Shown: positions 1-6,092 of the stretch, one piece after another
How positions within the stretch are numbered: the first letter of the stretch is position 1
Layout: each line of letters begins with the position of its first letter
NCBI GenBank assembly: GCA_021791775.1
Contig: JAJYVY010000030.1
Location: 1-7,796, forward strand
DNA: 7,796 nt
Reading direction: 5' to 3'
Source of the DNA: Microcaldota archaeon
GTDB lineage: Archaea > Micrarchaeota > Micrarchaeia > Micrarchaeales > Micrarchaeaceae
Notes under the pieces: generated by a model
Database searches by the model: none
What the model was told of the DNA's origin: nothing
The model's input: the letters and a program-made list of their open reading frames with translations, nothing else
Translations under genes and position numbers: made by a program

Positions 1-716
1 CCTACCCTGTATGAAGCCCTGCCACTTTTCTGGCTTTCGACCCTCACAAGGCCGGCGAAAGGCTTGAGCAGCCTGTCAACAGTCCCATGCGCGAATATCC
101 TACCAGAATCTATCATTAGGACATCTTCCGAGAGTGCCTGTGCCTCTTCCATGTAGTGGGTGGTGAGCACGACCTGGCCCCTTATCGCCTTGATGGCGGA
201 CCACACCTCCACCCTCGAGAATGGGTCCAGCCCAGTCGTAGGCTCGTCAAGGAAGACCAGGTCCGCATCTGCGGCTACGGCCATTGCGACGAAGATCTTC
301 CTTTTCATGCCTCCTGATAATTCATACGAAACTTTATTCCTGGCTTCCCAGAGCCCAACCTTTTTAAGCGCCCTCTCCGCAGCCTTTTTCGACTCCCTAA
401 AACCAAATCCCCTTGCAGACAGATAGACTCTGATATCGTCCATGGCCGTGAGGTATTCTATAGGCTTGGACTCTTGCGGTATGCTCACGGCAATGTTCCG
501 TATGGCCTGCGGGTTCTTGACCACGTCGATGCCGTCTATCAAGGCGCCGCCCGACGTCGGCGCGAGCTGCGTAGATAATATCCTGATCAGCGTGGTCTTG
601 CCAGCCCCATTCCTGCCTATTATCGCTGTTATCTTTTTGTCAAGGCGGAAGCTGATCCCGTTCAACGCCACAGTACCATCTTTGTACCGCTTGGTGAGCT
701 TCGTTGCCTCTATCAT
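1..716 (-). CDS. ABC transporter ATP-binding protein (ABC-2 type), C-terminus cut by window edge
   Basis: I read this frame by reverse-complementing the start of the window: 238 uninterrupted codons from ATG at 716-714 to the edge. It is the ATPase that powers a membrane exporter, acting on the cytoplasmic face. All nucleotide-binding motifs are intact: Walker A GRNGAGKTT at residues 34-42, Q-loop Q81, signature LSGGMKRK 133-140, Walker B LVFLDEPTTGLDP 153-165 and H-loop H187. The 'DEPTTGLDP' form and the segment after the H-loop are typical of ABC-2/DRA (drug or polysaccharide export) ATPases, usually about 300-330 aa, so roughly 60-90 C-terminal residues lie outside. The permease is probably the next gene downstream, also outside. 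The frame stays open upstream of 716 but contains no ATG, and no strong ribosome-binding site is visible. Substrate cannot be told. Confidence 0.95.
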   Translation of the reverse strand, partial: MIEATKLTKRYKDGTVALNGISFRLDKKITAIIGRNGAGKTTLIRILSTQLAPTSGGALIDGIDVVKNPQAIRNIAVSIPQESKPIEYLTAMDDIRVYLSARGFGFRESKKAAERALKKVGLWEARNKVSYELSGGMKRKIFVAMAVAADADLVFLDEPTTGLDPFSRVEVWSAIKAIRGQVVLTTHYMEEAQALSEDVLMIDSGRIFAHGTVDRLLKPFAGLVRVESQKSGRASYRV

Positions 717-769
717 AAAATCTACTTTAGGAAATATCCGCCTACTTCCTTCTTGATTTGATACCACAA

Positions 770-783
770 CTATAAAATACCTT
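770..783 (+). promoter_or_regulatory. TATA-like promoter of the FNR-like gene, in a divergent intergenic region
   Basis: The A/T-rich run CTATAAAATACCTT is centred about 25 nt before the ATG at 800. That is the distance from an archaeal TATA box to its transcription start, so the mRNA would begin at or next to the start codon (leaderless). Read on the other strand the same bases give TATTTTATAG, and a second A/T-rich patch near 731-737 lies closer to the ABC gene. The box could therefore serve both divergent genes. The call rests on spacing and composition only. Confidence 0.55.
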
Positions 784-799
784 AATCACATATGGGACC

Positions 800-1570
800 A
801 TGCCAACGCTGAATATCGAGAGCCGAAAGTACACTCTCGTTGAAAATGTAAGCGAAACGGATAGGGATCTATTCCTCGCATTCAAGCCAAATGACGTAGG
901 AATCAAATTCCTCCCCGGGATGTTCGTGATGGTAAGGGGGATCAGCCAGGATCCCTACGCTACCCTTTTTCCAAAAAGGGCATTCTCCGTCGCATCAGCC
1001 CCATCCGCAGAGAACCTCGAGATAATAGCGATAAAAGTGCCCCACAACAAGCCCTCGCATTTCATCGAAGCCAAAATAGGCGACCAGTTCATGATAGAAG
1101 GCCCCCATGTGTCAAAGGACAAGTTCAAAAAAGAGTTCATTCTGGACCCTTTGCCATCGAAAGTCCTGATGGTCGGAGGTGGCACGGGATATGCGCCTCT
1201 CAGATCCAGCATCATGGAGCAGCGGATGAGGGGTGCAACATGCACAGATATCGCGCTGATGCTTAGCGTCCAGCGCCTATCCGAAATTCCAAGAGGGAAG
1301 GAGCTGGCGGAATTGAAGGGAATGATGAGGGGGCTCAGCGTCACGGTCACTGTGACTAGAGCTACGGACGAAGACAAGCCCGACTCATCTGGGCTATGGA
1401 ATGGCGAGAAGGGCAGGATAAACGCGGATATGCTGAGAAGGAATGTGCCAGATGTCACCGAACGAGTCCCGTATGTCTGCGGCTCGCTGGAATTCGGGAA
1501 CAGCATCGAAGCGGCATTGATAGAATGCGGCATACCCGCCGAAAAGATTTACAGGGATGTATGGGGGTAA
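800..1570 (+). CDS. FNR-like FAD/NAD(P)H-binding oxidoreductase
   Basis: This 256-aa soluble protein has the ferredoxin-NADP reductase fold in its usual order. A beta-barrel FAD domain carries PGMFVMVR (39-46) and the flavin-binding RAFSVAS (60-66, matching the RxxS motif). The pyridine-nucleotide domain has the glycine-rich GGGTGYAPL (126-134). The C-terminal part has VCGSLEFG (226-233, where most relatives have CGP) and ends in YRDVWG, near the nicotinamide pocket. It should pass electrons between NAD(P)H and a one-electron carrier such as ferredoxin or flavodoxin. It resembles the PyrK/flavohemoprotein-reductase branch, but the C-terminal cysteine cluster that binds the 2Fe-2S centre in PyrK is absent, so it is not a normal PyrK. 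No partner dehydrogenase lies next to it. The ATG at 800 is chosen because a TATA box sits 25 nt upstream. The exact partner is unknown. Confidence 0.85.
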   Translation: MPTLNIESRKYTLVENVSETDRDLFLAFKPNDVGIKFLPGMFVMVRGISQDPYATLFPKRAFSVASAPSAENLEIIAIKVPHNKPSHFIEAKIGDQFMIEGPHVSKDKFKKEFILDPLPSKVLMVGGGTGYAPLRSSIMEQRMRGATCTDIALMLSVQRLSEIPRGKELAELKGMMRGLSVTVTVTRATDEDKPDSSGLWNGEKGRINADMLRRNVPDVTERVPYVCGSLEFGNSIEAALIECGIPAEKIYRDVWG

Positions 1571-1580
1571 ACCCCGCACA

Positions 1581-1613
1581 TTTATAAGCGTGCGATGCAA
1601 TATTGATGAGGGG
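1581..1613 (+). promoter_or_regulatory. TATA box and ribosome-binding site that fix the SPFH gene start
   Basis: TTTATAA at 1581-1587 is followed by GAGGGG at 1608-1613, six bases before the ATG at 1620. Transcription starting about 26 nt after the box would give a very short leader holding the ribosome-binding site. The upstream in-frame ATG at 1557 overlaps the previous gene and lies before the TATA box, so 1620 is the better start. Confidence 0.55.
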
Positions 1614-1619
1614 AATGAA

Positions 1620-2567
1620 ATGGCAGACGCTCAAACTAACGCCTCTTCAACAAGGCACTACCGTCCAGGTGCGGCGTTGGGAGCCGACATCGTAATGTTC
1701 ATAATCCTGGCAGGCGGCGGGTACTATATCGGCAACGTAGTCGGTGCGATAGTGGGCTTCCTTTTCGCCCTGCTCCTGACGTTCGCCCTTTCAATAAGGG
1801 TCCTCAGCCAGTGGAACAGGAAAGCCGTGCTCCGCCTCGGCAAATATGTAGGTATAATAGGGCCAGGATTTTTCCTTATAATCCCATTCATAGATACCAC
1901 GACCCCTACGATAGATACGAGAATCATAAGCACAGCATTCAAAGCCGAGAAAACTCTCACTAAGGATAACGTGCCGGTTGATGTTGACGCCATCCTATTC
2001 TGGCAGGTCAAGAACCCCGAACAAACGGTACTCAATGTGCAATCATATTACGACTCTGTGCTGCTGGCATCGCAGACCGCGATGAGGGATATAATAGGTA
2101 AAACTGAACTGTCATCCATGCTTGCAGGCAGGGATATAATAGGGAAAGGGATCCAGAATCTAATAGAGCAGAGGATAGAGAACTGGGGCATAACCGCGAT
2201 ATCGGTAGAGATACGCGACGTCACAATACCCCCAGAGCTGCAGAACGCCATGGCGCGCGTTGCCACCTCAGACAGGGAGAAGCAGGCCAGGGTCATACTG
2301 GCCGAGAGCGAATCTCTGGCTGCGGACAAGATGCTAGAGGCCGCCAAGAAGTACGAGACAGACCCCTATGCTATGCAGTTGCGCGCCCTCAATATGATGT
2401 ACGAGATAAGCCTGACGGGCAAGAATGTTATGGTGTTTATACCTACAGAGACCAAGGGTTTCAGCATACCCATGCCATTTGGGATACGCGGGCTTGAAGA
2501 GTTTATTAAGCAGAAGGATCAGGAAGGCCCCGACAGCCAAAAGCAGATCAAGAAGAAAAAGCCGTGA
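1620..2567 (+). CDS. SPFH/stomatin-like (prohibitin-family) membrane protein
   Basis: This 315-aa protein has a hydrophobic hairpin or two short membrane spans at about residues 21-37 and 40-58, followed by the SPFH (band 7) domain at about 60-230. Family landmarks are clear: the RLGKYVGIIGPGFFLIIPFID stretch (72-92), LTKDNVPVDVDAILFWQV (113-130), WGITAISVEIRDVTIP (189-204), then a charged helix rich in Ala and Glu (210-245) and the ALNMMYEI...VMVFIPTET end. Stomatins form oligomeric rings that organise membrane patches and often work with an NfeD protease-like partner. No NfeD gene is present here, which is unusual for the family but may only mean it lies elsewhere. The C-terminus is a lysine-rich tail, KQIKKKKP. 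The ATG at 1620 removes 21 unlikely N-terminal residues encoded inside the preceding gene's end. Confidence 0.93.
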   Translation: MADAQTNASSTRHYRPGAALGADIVMFIILAGGGYYIGNVVGAIVGFLFALLLTFALSIRVLSQWNRKAVLRLGKYVGIIGPGFFLIIPFIDTTTPTIDTRIISTAFKAEKTLTKDNVPVDVDAILFWQVKNPEQTVLNVQSYYDSVLLASQTAMRDIIGKTELSSMLAGRDIIGKGIQNLIEQRIENWGITAISVEIRDVTIPPELQNAMARVATSDREKQARVILAESESLAADKMLEAAKKYETDPYAMQLRALNMMYEISLTGKNVMVFIPTETKGFSIPMPFGIRGLEEFIKQKDQEGPDSQKQIKKKKP

Positions 2568-2621
2568 CAATGCCGCCATTTCATTAAACGCATTCTGGAA
2601 AGATGCACGCATGTGCTTTTG

Positions 2622-3701
2622 ATGAGAGAAATAGAGACATCAATAATGAGAGTGGATGCGACCAAGCCGGACACCGGGCGGATATCGGAAGCGGCAAACT
2701 TCATACGCCGCGGCGGTGTAGTCGTCTTCCCCACAGATACCGTCTACGGCATCGGTGCGAATGCATTCGATGATGCAGCATGCAGAAGGATATTCGAAAT
2801 AAAGGGCAGGCCTGCGGACAACCCCCTCATAGTGCATGTGCATTCTGTAGAGCAGGCGTCCGAGCTGGCCCATATAGACGGCAAATACCTTAAAAAGATA
2901 AGGAGGATATGGCCATCGCCAATCACATTCATAGCCAAAGCAAAAGCCAAGTTTCCTGCAAGCGTGACTGCTGGGCTAGGAACTGTTGCAATAAGGATGC
3001 CGGCTCACCCGGTTGCGCTGGCCTTGATCAAGTCAGCCGGGGTGCCGATAGCAGCTCCAAGCGCAAACCCTTCCCAAAAGCCCACAGCGACAACAGGATT
3101 GCAGAGCATAAGGTATTTTGATGGAAAGGCAGATTGCATAATAGACTCCGGCAGCAGCTTCTTCGGCATAGAGTCGACAATAATAGACCTGAGAACCTTC
3201 ACGGTGCTCAGGCCTGGGCCTTTCACCCCAGAAGAGATAGAAAAGGCATTCTCGATAAAGCCTAGAGTGGGCAGGGTCGCTTCAGGAACCGCATCCGCCC
3301 GCGGGGCGGTGATAAGCCCAGGTACGAAGTACAGGCATTATGCACCAGAAACCCCCATGTTCATATTTGAAGGTGAAGAGCGGCAGCTAAAAAACATAGT
3401 CGAAGGGATAAACGCTGCATTCGCCATAATCGGATCATCAGAGCTGTGCTCCAGGTCAGAACGGCTTGGTTATTCTACAATATCGTTGGGCAGCAGGAAG
3501 GACATATATGGCATAGCAAAGAACCTTTACAGCGCCATAATACTTCTGGATTCGCTAAAGGTGAAATTTGGGATAGTTGAGGCATTCGACGAGAGTGGCA
3601 TAGGCCTTGCAATAATGAATAGGCTTCGGAAGGCGTCCTCAAACAAATCCTTCTCGACAAAGAAGGGTCTCCTGAAGCTGCTATCCGAGCAGAGCTTGTA
3701 A
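2622..3701 (+). CDS. sua5: L-threonylcarbamoyladenylate synthase, two-domain Sua5 type
   Basis: The enzyme makes threonylcarbamoyl-AMP from threonine, bicarbonate and ATP. KEOPS then uses that product to build t6A37 on ANN-decoding tRNAs in the cytoplasm. This 359-aa protein is full length. The YrdC catalytic domain (about 17-205) has PTDTVYGIG (37-45), KGRPADNPL (61-69), VAIRMPAHP (122-130) and PSAN (146-149). The conserved linker SPGTKYRHYAP (232-242), which gates the active site in Sua5, leads to the C-terminal Sua5 domain (about 245-340) ending in GIGLAIMNRLRKAS (326-339). Long Sua5 contrasts with single-domain YrdC/TsaC. Three starts are possible: GTG at 2613, ATG at 2622 and ATG at 2646. 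I chose 2622 as the first ATG. The N-terminal length relative to known Sua5 fits 2622 or 2646 about equally. No good ribosome-binding site decides it. Confidence 0.96.
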   Translation: MREIETSIMRVDATKPDTGRISEAANFIRRGGVVVFPTDTVYGIGANAFDDAACRRIFEIKGRPADNPLIVHVHSVEQASELAHIDGKYLKKIRRIWPSPITFIAKAKAKFPASVTAGLGTVAIRMPAHPVALALIKSAGVPIAAPSANPSQKPTATTGLQSIRYFDGKADCIIDSGSSFFGIESTIIDLRTFTVLRPGPFTPEEIEKAFSIKPRVGRVASGTASARGAVISPGTKYRHYAPETPMFIFEGEERQLKNIVEGINAAFAIIGSSELCSRSERLGYSTISLGSRKDIYGIAKNLYSAIILLDSLKVKFGIVEAFDESGIGLAIMNRLRKASSNKSFSTKKGLLKLLSEQSL

Positions 3702-3739
3702 AGAGGCTAAACTTTCGAGCCAGCGCACCGCAGAAGCAA

Positions 3740-3754
3740 CATATAAAAAATAAT
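3740..3754 (+). promoter_or_regulatory. TATA-like promoter of the sequon-rich membrane protein gene
   Basis: CATATAAAAAATAAT lies about 24-35 nt before the ATG at 3778. This is the clearest A/T box in the gap after sua5, and it would start transcription within a few bases of the start codon. It favours ATG 3778 over the in-frame TTG at 3769. An out-of-frame ATG at 3765 stops after three codons. Confidence 0.55.
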
Positions 3755-3777
3755 AGCCCCTAAAATGATTGATTGAA

Positions 3778-4578
3778 ATGGCACGAGACGGCAAAAGGCA
3801 CACGGGAAGGAAGATAGGGCTCGCCGTCCTTTTGATAATAATACTTGGCGGCATCGCGTTCTACTTTGCTTATCTGTCAGGGGGCATAGGCACTCTCGCA
3901 TACCACGCCGCAACAAACTCGTCATCGCTGAAAACCGCCCTCCTCCAGAAAATAGACTCCTATCCGCAGCTCGGCATAAACTACATCGGAAGCATAGGCT
4001 ACAATGTCAACTTAGGCGGCGCGGATCCGGTCATCGCGGTCCCGATAAATGTCAGCTTCCTCAAGTATATGAACGATGAAAGGGTTTCGTTTTCAGTAGG
4101 CGCCCTGCCAGTCGGCGGATTTGGCGCGTATTCCAATATCTCTGCAGTCGGCATATCCATAGATAACGGCAGCACGGTCTACGCATGCTACAGGCATGCT
4201 TCCGGGCCGTACAGCTGCTTCGCAGCAACAGGAAGCCCCACCCAGATATTCAACAACATAACTAATGCGCTGAACCTTTCGGCCCTTTCAGGCTTCCATC
4301 TCGGGATTCCAACGCCGAGCATATACAACGGCATGCCATGCTGGAAGGCTGCTGGCAACCTTACGCTGTATAGCACAAAAGGGATATTCAACGGAACCGC
4401 GTTTGTCAGCTACAATACCTGCATTTCTCCTACATACTACATACCGCTTGTGCTGAATGCAAACATAACCACAAGTACAAACCAGTTTGCCGTAAACTTA
4501 TACGTCAGGAACATAACCCAGGCGACTAGCGAGTCGGAGGTGACGGCGCTGCCAGGGCCTCTTGTCAACGTCACATGA
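3778..4578 (+). CDS. Unrecognised single-pass membrane-anchored exoprotein, sequon-rich
   Basis: I recognise no family. The 266-aa product begins with a basic N-terminus (MARDGKRHTGRK) and one strongly hydrophobic segment at about 13-33. The remaining ~230 residues then lie outside the membrane, as the positive-inside rule predicts. The ectodomain holds eleven N-x-S/T sequons, at N47, 91, 120, 130, 160, 166, 194, 205, 229, 245 and 264, so dense N-glycosylation is likely. Four cysteines (137, 147, 188, 215), all in the ectodomain, could form two disulfides. Composition is rich in Gly, Ser, Asn, Thr and Tyr, with beta-strand-like alternation. It lies just before another anchored, sequon-rich gene (SIMPL) with 41 nt between them, suggesting a shared cell-surface role. 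The similar tripartite build (basic tail, anchor, glycosylated ectodomain) is common in surface proteins of small archaea. Function is unknown. Confidence 0.85.
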   Translation: MARDGKRHTGRKIGLAVLLIIILGGIAFYFAYLSGGIGTLAYHAATNSSSLKTALLQKIDSYPQLGINYIGSIGYNVNLGGADPVIAVPINVSFLKYMNDERVSFSVGALPVGGFGAYSNISAVGISIDNGSTVYACYRHASGPYSCFAATGSPTQIFNNITNALNLSALSGFHLGIPTPSIYNGMPCWKAAGNLTLYSTKGIFNGTAFVSYNTCISPTYYIPLVLNANITTSTNQFAVNLYVRNITQATSESEVTALPGPLVNVT

Positions 4579-4581
4579 TAG

Positions 4582-4616
4582 TAATATAAATTATCGCTGA
4601 GAATTGGATTGGGGAG
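4582..4616 (+). promoter_or_regulatory. TATA-like box and possible ribosome-binding site before the SIMPL gene
   Basis: TAATATAAATT at 4582-4592 is centred about 33 nt before the ATG at 4620. GGGGAG at 4611-4616 could pair with 16S rRNA but is only 3 nt from the ATG. The gene may therefore be transcribed separately from its upstream neighbour. An in-frame TTG at 4617 sits directly against the ATG; ATG is preferred. Confidence 0.45.
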
Positions 4617-4619
4617 TTG

Positions 4620-5333
4620 ATGACAAAAGGAAGCGAGAGGCTTACAGCAATTGTCGCGATCGCGGCGATAGTGGTTATAGGAATCGTACTTGTGCTCAAT
4701 GTGGTCTACTACAGGAGTACCACTACCATGCAGCCGGCAGCCATAGCGAAGGGCAACATAACGCTTACAGCATCCGGGTCGGTATCTGCGAACCCCACCC
4801 AGGCGGTAGTGTATGCAGTTGTCAATTCGACTGGCAGCAGTGCTGCAATTGCAACTGCAAATCTATCCGGCAGCCTATCGGAACTCAACTCGACTCTTTC
4901 TAAATACGTATCACTCAATGCCACCACAATAAATACCATATCTTATTACCTGTATAGGGTGCACAATTCATCGGCGTACGCCGCTTCAGAAGGGGTGCAG
5001 CTCACCCTGCCGCTAAACGTTACCGGCACTGTGCTGTCAGCGCTCTCATCCGTCCCAGGGATAGGAATAAGCGGAATAAACATAGAGCTGTCGAGCCAGC
5101 AGGCATCGGCGCTCAGGGCTACAGCATTAGCCATAGCAATGCAGAATGCAACCGACCAGGCGCAGGCTATAGCCGGGGTCTACGGCCCTGTAAGGCTCAC
5201 GAATGTTGTGGTCGGCTCAGGGGGCATAATCTATCCCAATGTATACAGCGCAGCGGCAGTGCCCAACATGAAGGTGTACTCTGGCACAGCATACGTTACA
5301 GAGACCGTCACCGCTACCTTCTCTTACGGATAA
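4620..5333 (+). CDS. SIMPL-domain (DUF541) membrane-anchored surface protein
   Basis: This 237-aa protein has an N-terminal membrane anchor at about residues 9-30 and a SIMPL/DUF541 domain at about 45-235. The family opening is recognisable at ITLTASGSVSANPTQAVVYAVV (47-68; relatives read 'I.V.G.G.v...Pd.A.v...V'). Later come the paired helices and the A.A.A...A...A..YG segment (167-189), then the closing strand ...YVTETVTATFSYG. SIMPL proteins are periplasmic or extracellular and form ring-like oligomers; their biochemical role is poorly known. Eight sequons (N46, 69, 81, 90, 100, 116, 133, 176) suggest heavy glycosylation, and there is no cysteine. Same-strand placement 41 nt after another anchored, sequon-rich gene suggests the two act at the same surface, which is inference. 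The family call is firm and the function is not. Confidence 0.85.
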   Translation: MTKGSERLTAIVAIAAIVVIGIVLVLNVVYYRSTTTMQPAAIAKGNITLTASGSVSANPTQAVVYAVVNSTGSSAAIATANLSGSLSELNSTLSKYVSLNATTINTISYYLYRVHNSSAYAASEGVQLTLPLNVTGTVLSALSSVPGIGISGINIELSSQQASALRATALAIAMQNATDQAQAIAGVYGPVRLTNVVVGSGGIIYPNVYSAAAVPNMKVYSGTAYVTETVTATFSYG

Positions 5334-5347
5334 CTGGCTGTAGGAAA

Positions 5348-5362
5348 CTAATAAATATTTTC
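5348..5362 (+). promoter_or_regulatory. TATA-like promoter of the 137-aa orphan gene
   Basis: CTAATAAATATTTTC is centred about 31 nt before the ATG at 5386. A second, weaker A/T patch (GTTTATAC, 5367-5374) lies too close to the start to set it. No ribosome-binding site is visible, consistent with a leaderless or very short-leader mRNA. Confidence 0.5.
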
Positions 5363-5385
5363 AAAGTTTATACAAATCGATTAGA

Positions 5386-5799
5386 ATGACCTACCGCGAT
5401 AGAAGGGGGCTGATAAGGCAGATGAGGTCCGACATATACAGCGACAAAGCAGCATATCATCTGAGCCTTATCCAGACCGGCCAGCTGCACACCTATTCGT
5501 TTTTGGATGATATGAGAGAGCGGTACCATTCCAGAAGGGCATCGGTGCTGCTGAGAAAGGCAATCCAAGTTGCAGAGGATCCCAAAAACAGGGCGAGGTT
5601 GCTGCGCACGCAGATAAGCATATCAGAAAAGCTCTCAGACTTGTACGAAAGGCACATAGAAGAACTGGCAGCGTCACGTATACCGCGCTTCATCAAGGAT
5701 TATCTGATATCGCACAGCGCCGCAAAGATAGAACTCTATAAAGGGAGGTCTGAACATTCCAGGGAGATACTGCGGGCAGTCAGATTTAATGCACCGTAA
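5386..5799 (+). CDS. Hypothetical Arg-rich helical protein, 137 aa
   Basis: I recognise no family. The protein is cytoplasmic by appearance: no signal peptide, no membrane segment and no cysteine. It carries 20 Arg and 7 Lys against 17 Asp/Glu, giving a net charge near +10, and six His. The sequence looks almost wholly alpha-helical, with three candidate helices at about 8-63, 66-97 and 99-133, broken by Pro66 and Pro100. A basic helical bundle of this size could bind nucleic acid or pack against another protein, but no motif shows which. The start at 5386 has a TATA-like box about 31 nt upstream. It follows the SIMPL gene by 52 nt and precedes the 50-aa mini-gene by 53 nt. Real coding is supported by the promoter, codon use like the neighbours (ATA, AGG) and a frame that fills the gap. 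Confidence 0.75.
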   Translation: MTYRDRRGLIRQMRSDIYSDKAAYHLSLIQTGQLHTYSFLDDMRERYHSRRASVLLRKAIQVAEDPKNRARLLRTQISISEKLSDLYERHIEELAASRIPRFIKDYLISHSAAKIELYKGRSEHSREILRAVRFNAP

Positions 5800-5812
5800 A
5801 CCTGTAGGCAAC

Positions 5813-5833
5813 GTATAAATATCTTCATAAATA
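5813..5833 (+). promoter_or_regulatory. Two tandem TATA-like boxes before the 50-aa gene
   Basis: GTATAAATATC (5813-5823) and CATAAATAG (5826-5834) follow one another about 35 and 24 nt before the ATG at 5853. Either fits an archaeal promoter. AGTGAT at 5844-5849 matches part of the archaeal GGTGAT ribosome-binding consensus, though it lies only 3 nt from the ATG. Confidence 0.55.
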
Positions 5834-5852
5834 GAGACCTACCAGTGATAAA

Positions 5853-6005
5853 ATGTGGGAGAAAACAGTGCAGAAACTTAGGAAGGGGGAGATTAGTAAT
5901 AAGAAAACAGAAGCGCTATACCGGGAATTTATCACAGGGCCTGCTACGTCGCAACCGAAGTCAAAGGGCACATTAGGCGCATTCCTCAGGCACATAATCA
6001 AATAG
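5853..6005 (+). CDS. Small basic protein, 50 aa, unknown function
   Basis: A short ORF from ATG 5853 to TAG 6005 encodes 50 residues, beginning MWEKTVQKLRKGEISNKKTE and ending LGAFLRHIIK. It has 11 Lys/Arg against 4 Glu, no cysteine and no membrane span. The first ~28 residues look helical. A Pro/Ser/Lys/Gly-rich linker (about 29-40) then leads to a short amphipathic end, LGAFLRHIIK, that could touch a membrane or a partner. Support for a real gene comes from a good promoter at the right distance, neighbour-like codons, and placement on the same strand 53 nt after the 137-aa orphan. I know of no matching family. It could be a nucleic-acid-binding or regulatory mini-protein, but that is only a guess from charge. 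Confidence 0.6.
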   Translation: MWEKTVQKLRKGEISNKKTEALYREFITGPATSQPKSKGTLGAFLRHIIK

Positions 6006-6092
6006 CGGGCTAAGAGCGCGCGCGATGCAGCAATTCGATACCTGTAGAGTTCACTGCTTGCGCAAAAGGTTAACTTGAATATACGGAATTAT
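6006..6092. other. Convergent intergenic gap with an imperfect inverted repeat
   Basis: The 87 nt between the 50-aa gene and the helicase, which converge here, hold no ORF. An imperfect inverted repeat pairs GCGC-GAT-GCAG (6020-6030) with CTGC-TT-GCGC (6054-6063) around a 23-nt loop. Its position suggests a shared 3' end structure for both transcripts, but archaeal termination normally depends on T-runs and none is strong here. A tRNA or other known RNA is not recognisable on either strand. Confidence 0.3.

Noticed and set aside
160..756. Plus-strand reading frames of 88 and 104 codons at the left end
   Set aside because: They are shadows of the minus-strand ABC ATPase, whose frame holds every nucleotide-binding motif. 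Their own translations show no family features.
955..1533. Minus-strand open frame of 192 codons
   Set aside because: It lies entirely inside the FNR-like gene, which carries the FAD and NAD motifs in the plus frame. The minus translation is Ser/Pro-rich and featureless, as expected of an antisense frame.
1600..1625. TTGATGA near 1604 as the C box of a C/D guide RNA
   Set aside because: No D box (CTGA) or C'/D' arrangement lies at suitable spacing, and the bases are better explained as the leader and ribosome-binding site of the SPFH gene.
2085..2143. AGGGATATAATAGG occurs twice, 45 bases apart (2085-2098 and 2130-2143)
   Set aside because: Both copies encode the RDIIGK segment in the same frame of the SPFH domain (residues 156-161 and 171-176). 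This is protein-level helical repetition within one domain, not a DNA repeat or regulatory array.
3765..3776. ATG at 3765 as the start of the sequon-rich gene
   Set aside because: It is out of frame and meets TGA after three codons. ATG 3778 gives the full protein with a basic N-terminus and anchor.
6020..6063. Imperfect hairpin between the convergent genes as a classical terminator or RNA gene
   Set aside because: The stem is short and interrupted, the loop is 23 nt, and no T-run follows it. No RNA family is recognisable on either strand, so it is recorded only as an intergenic feature.
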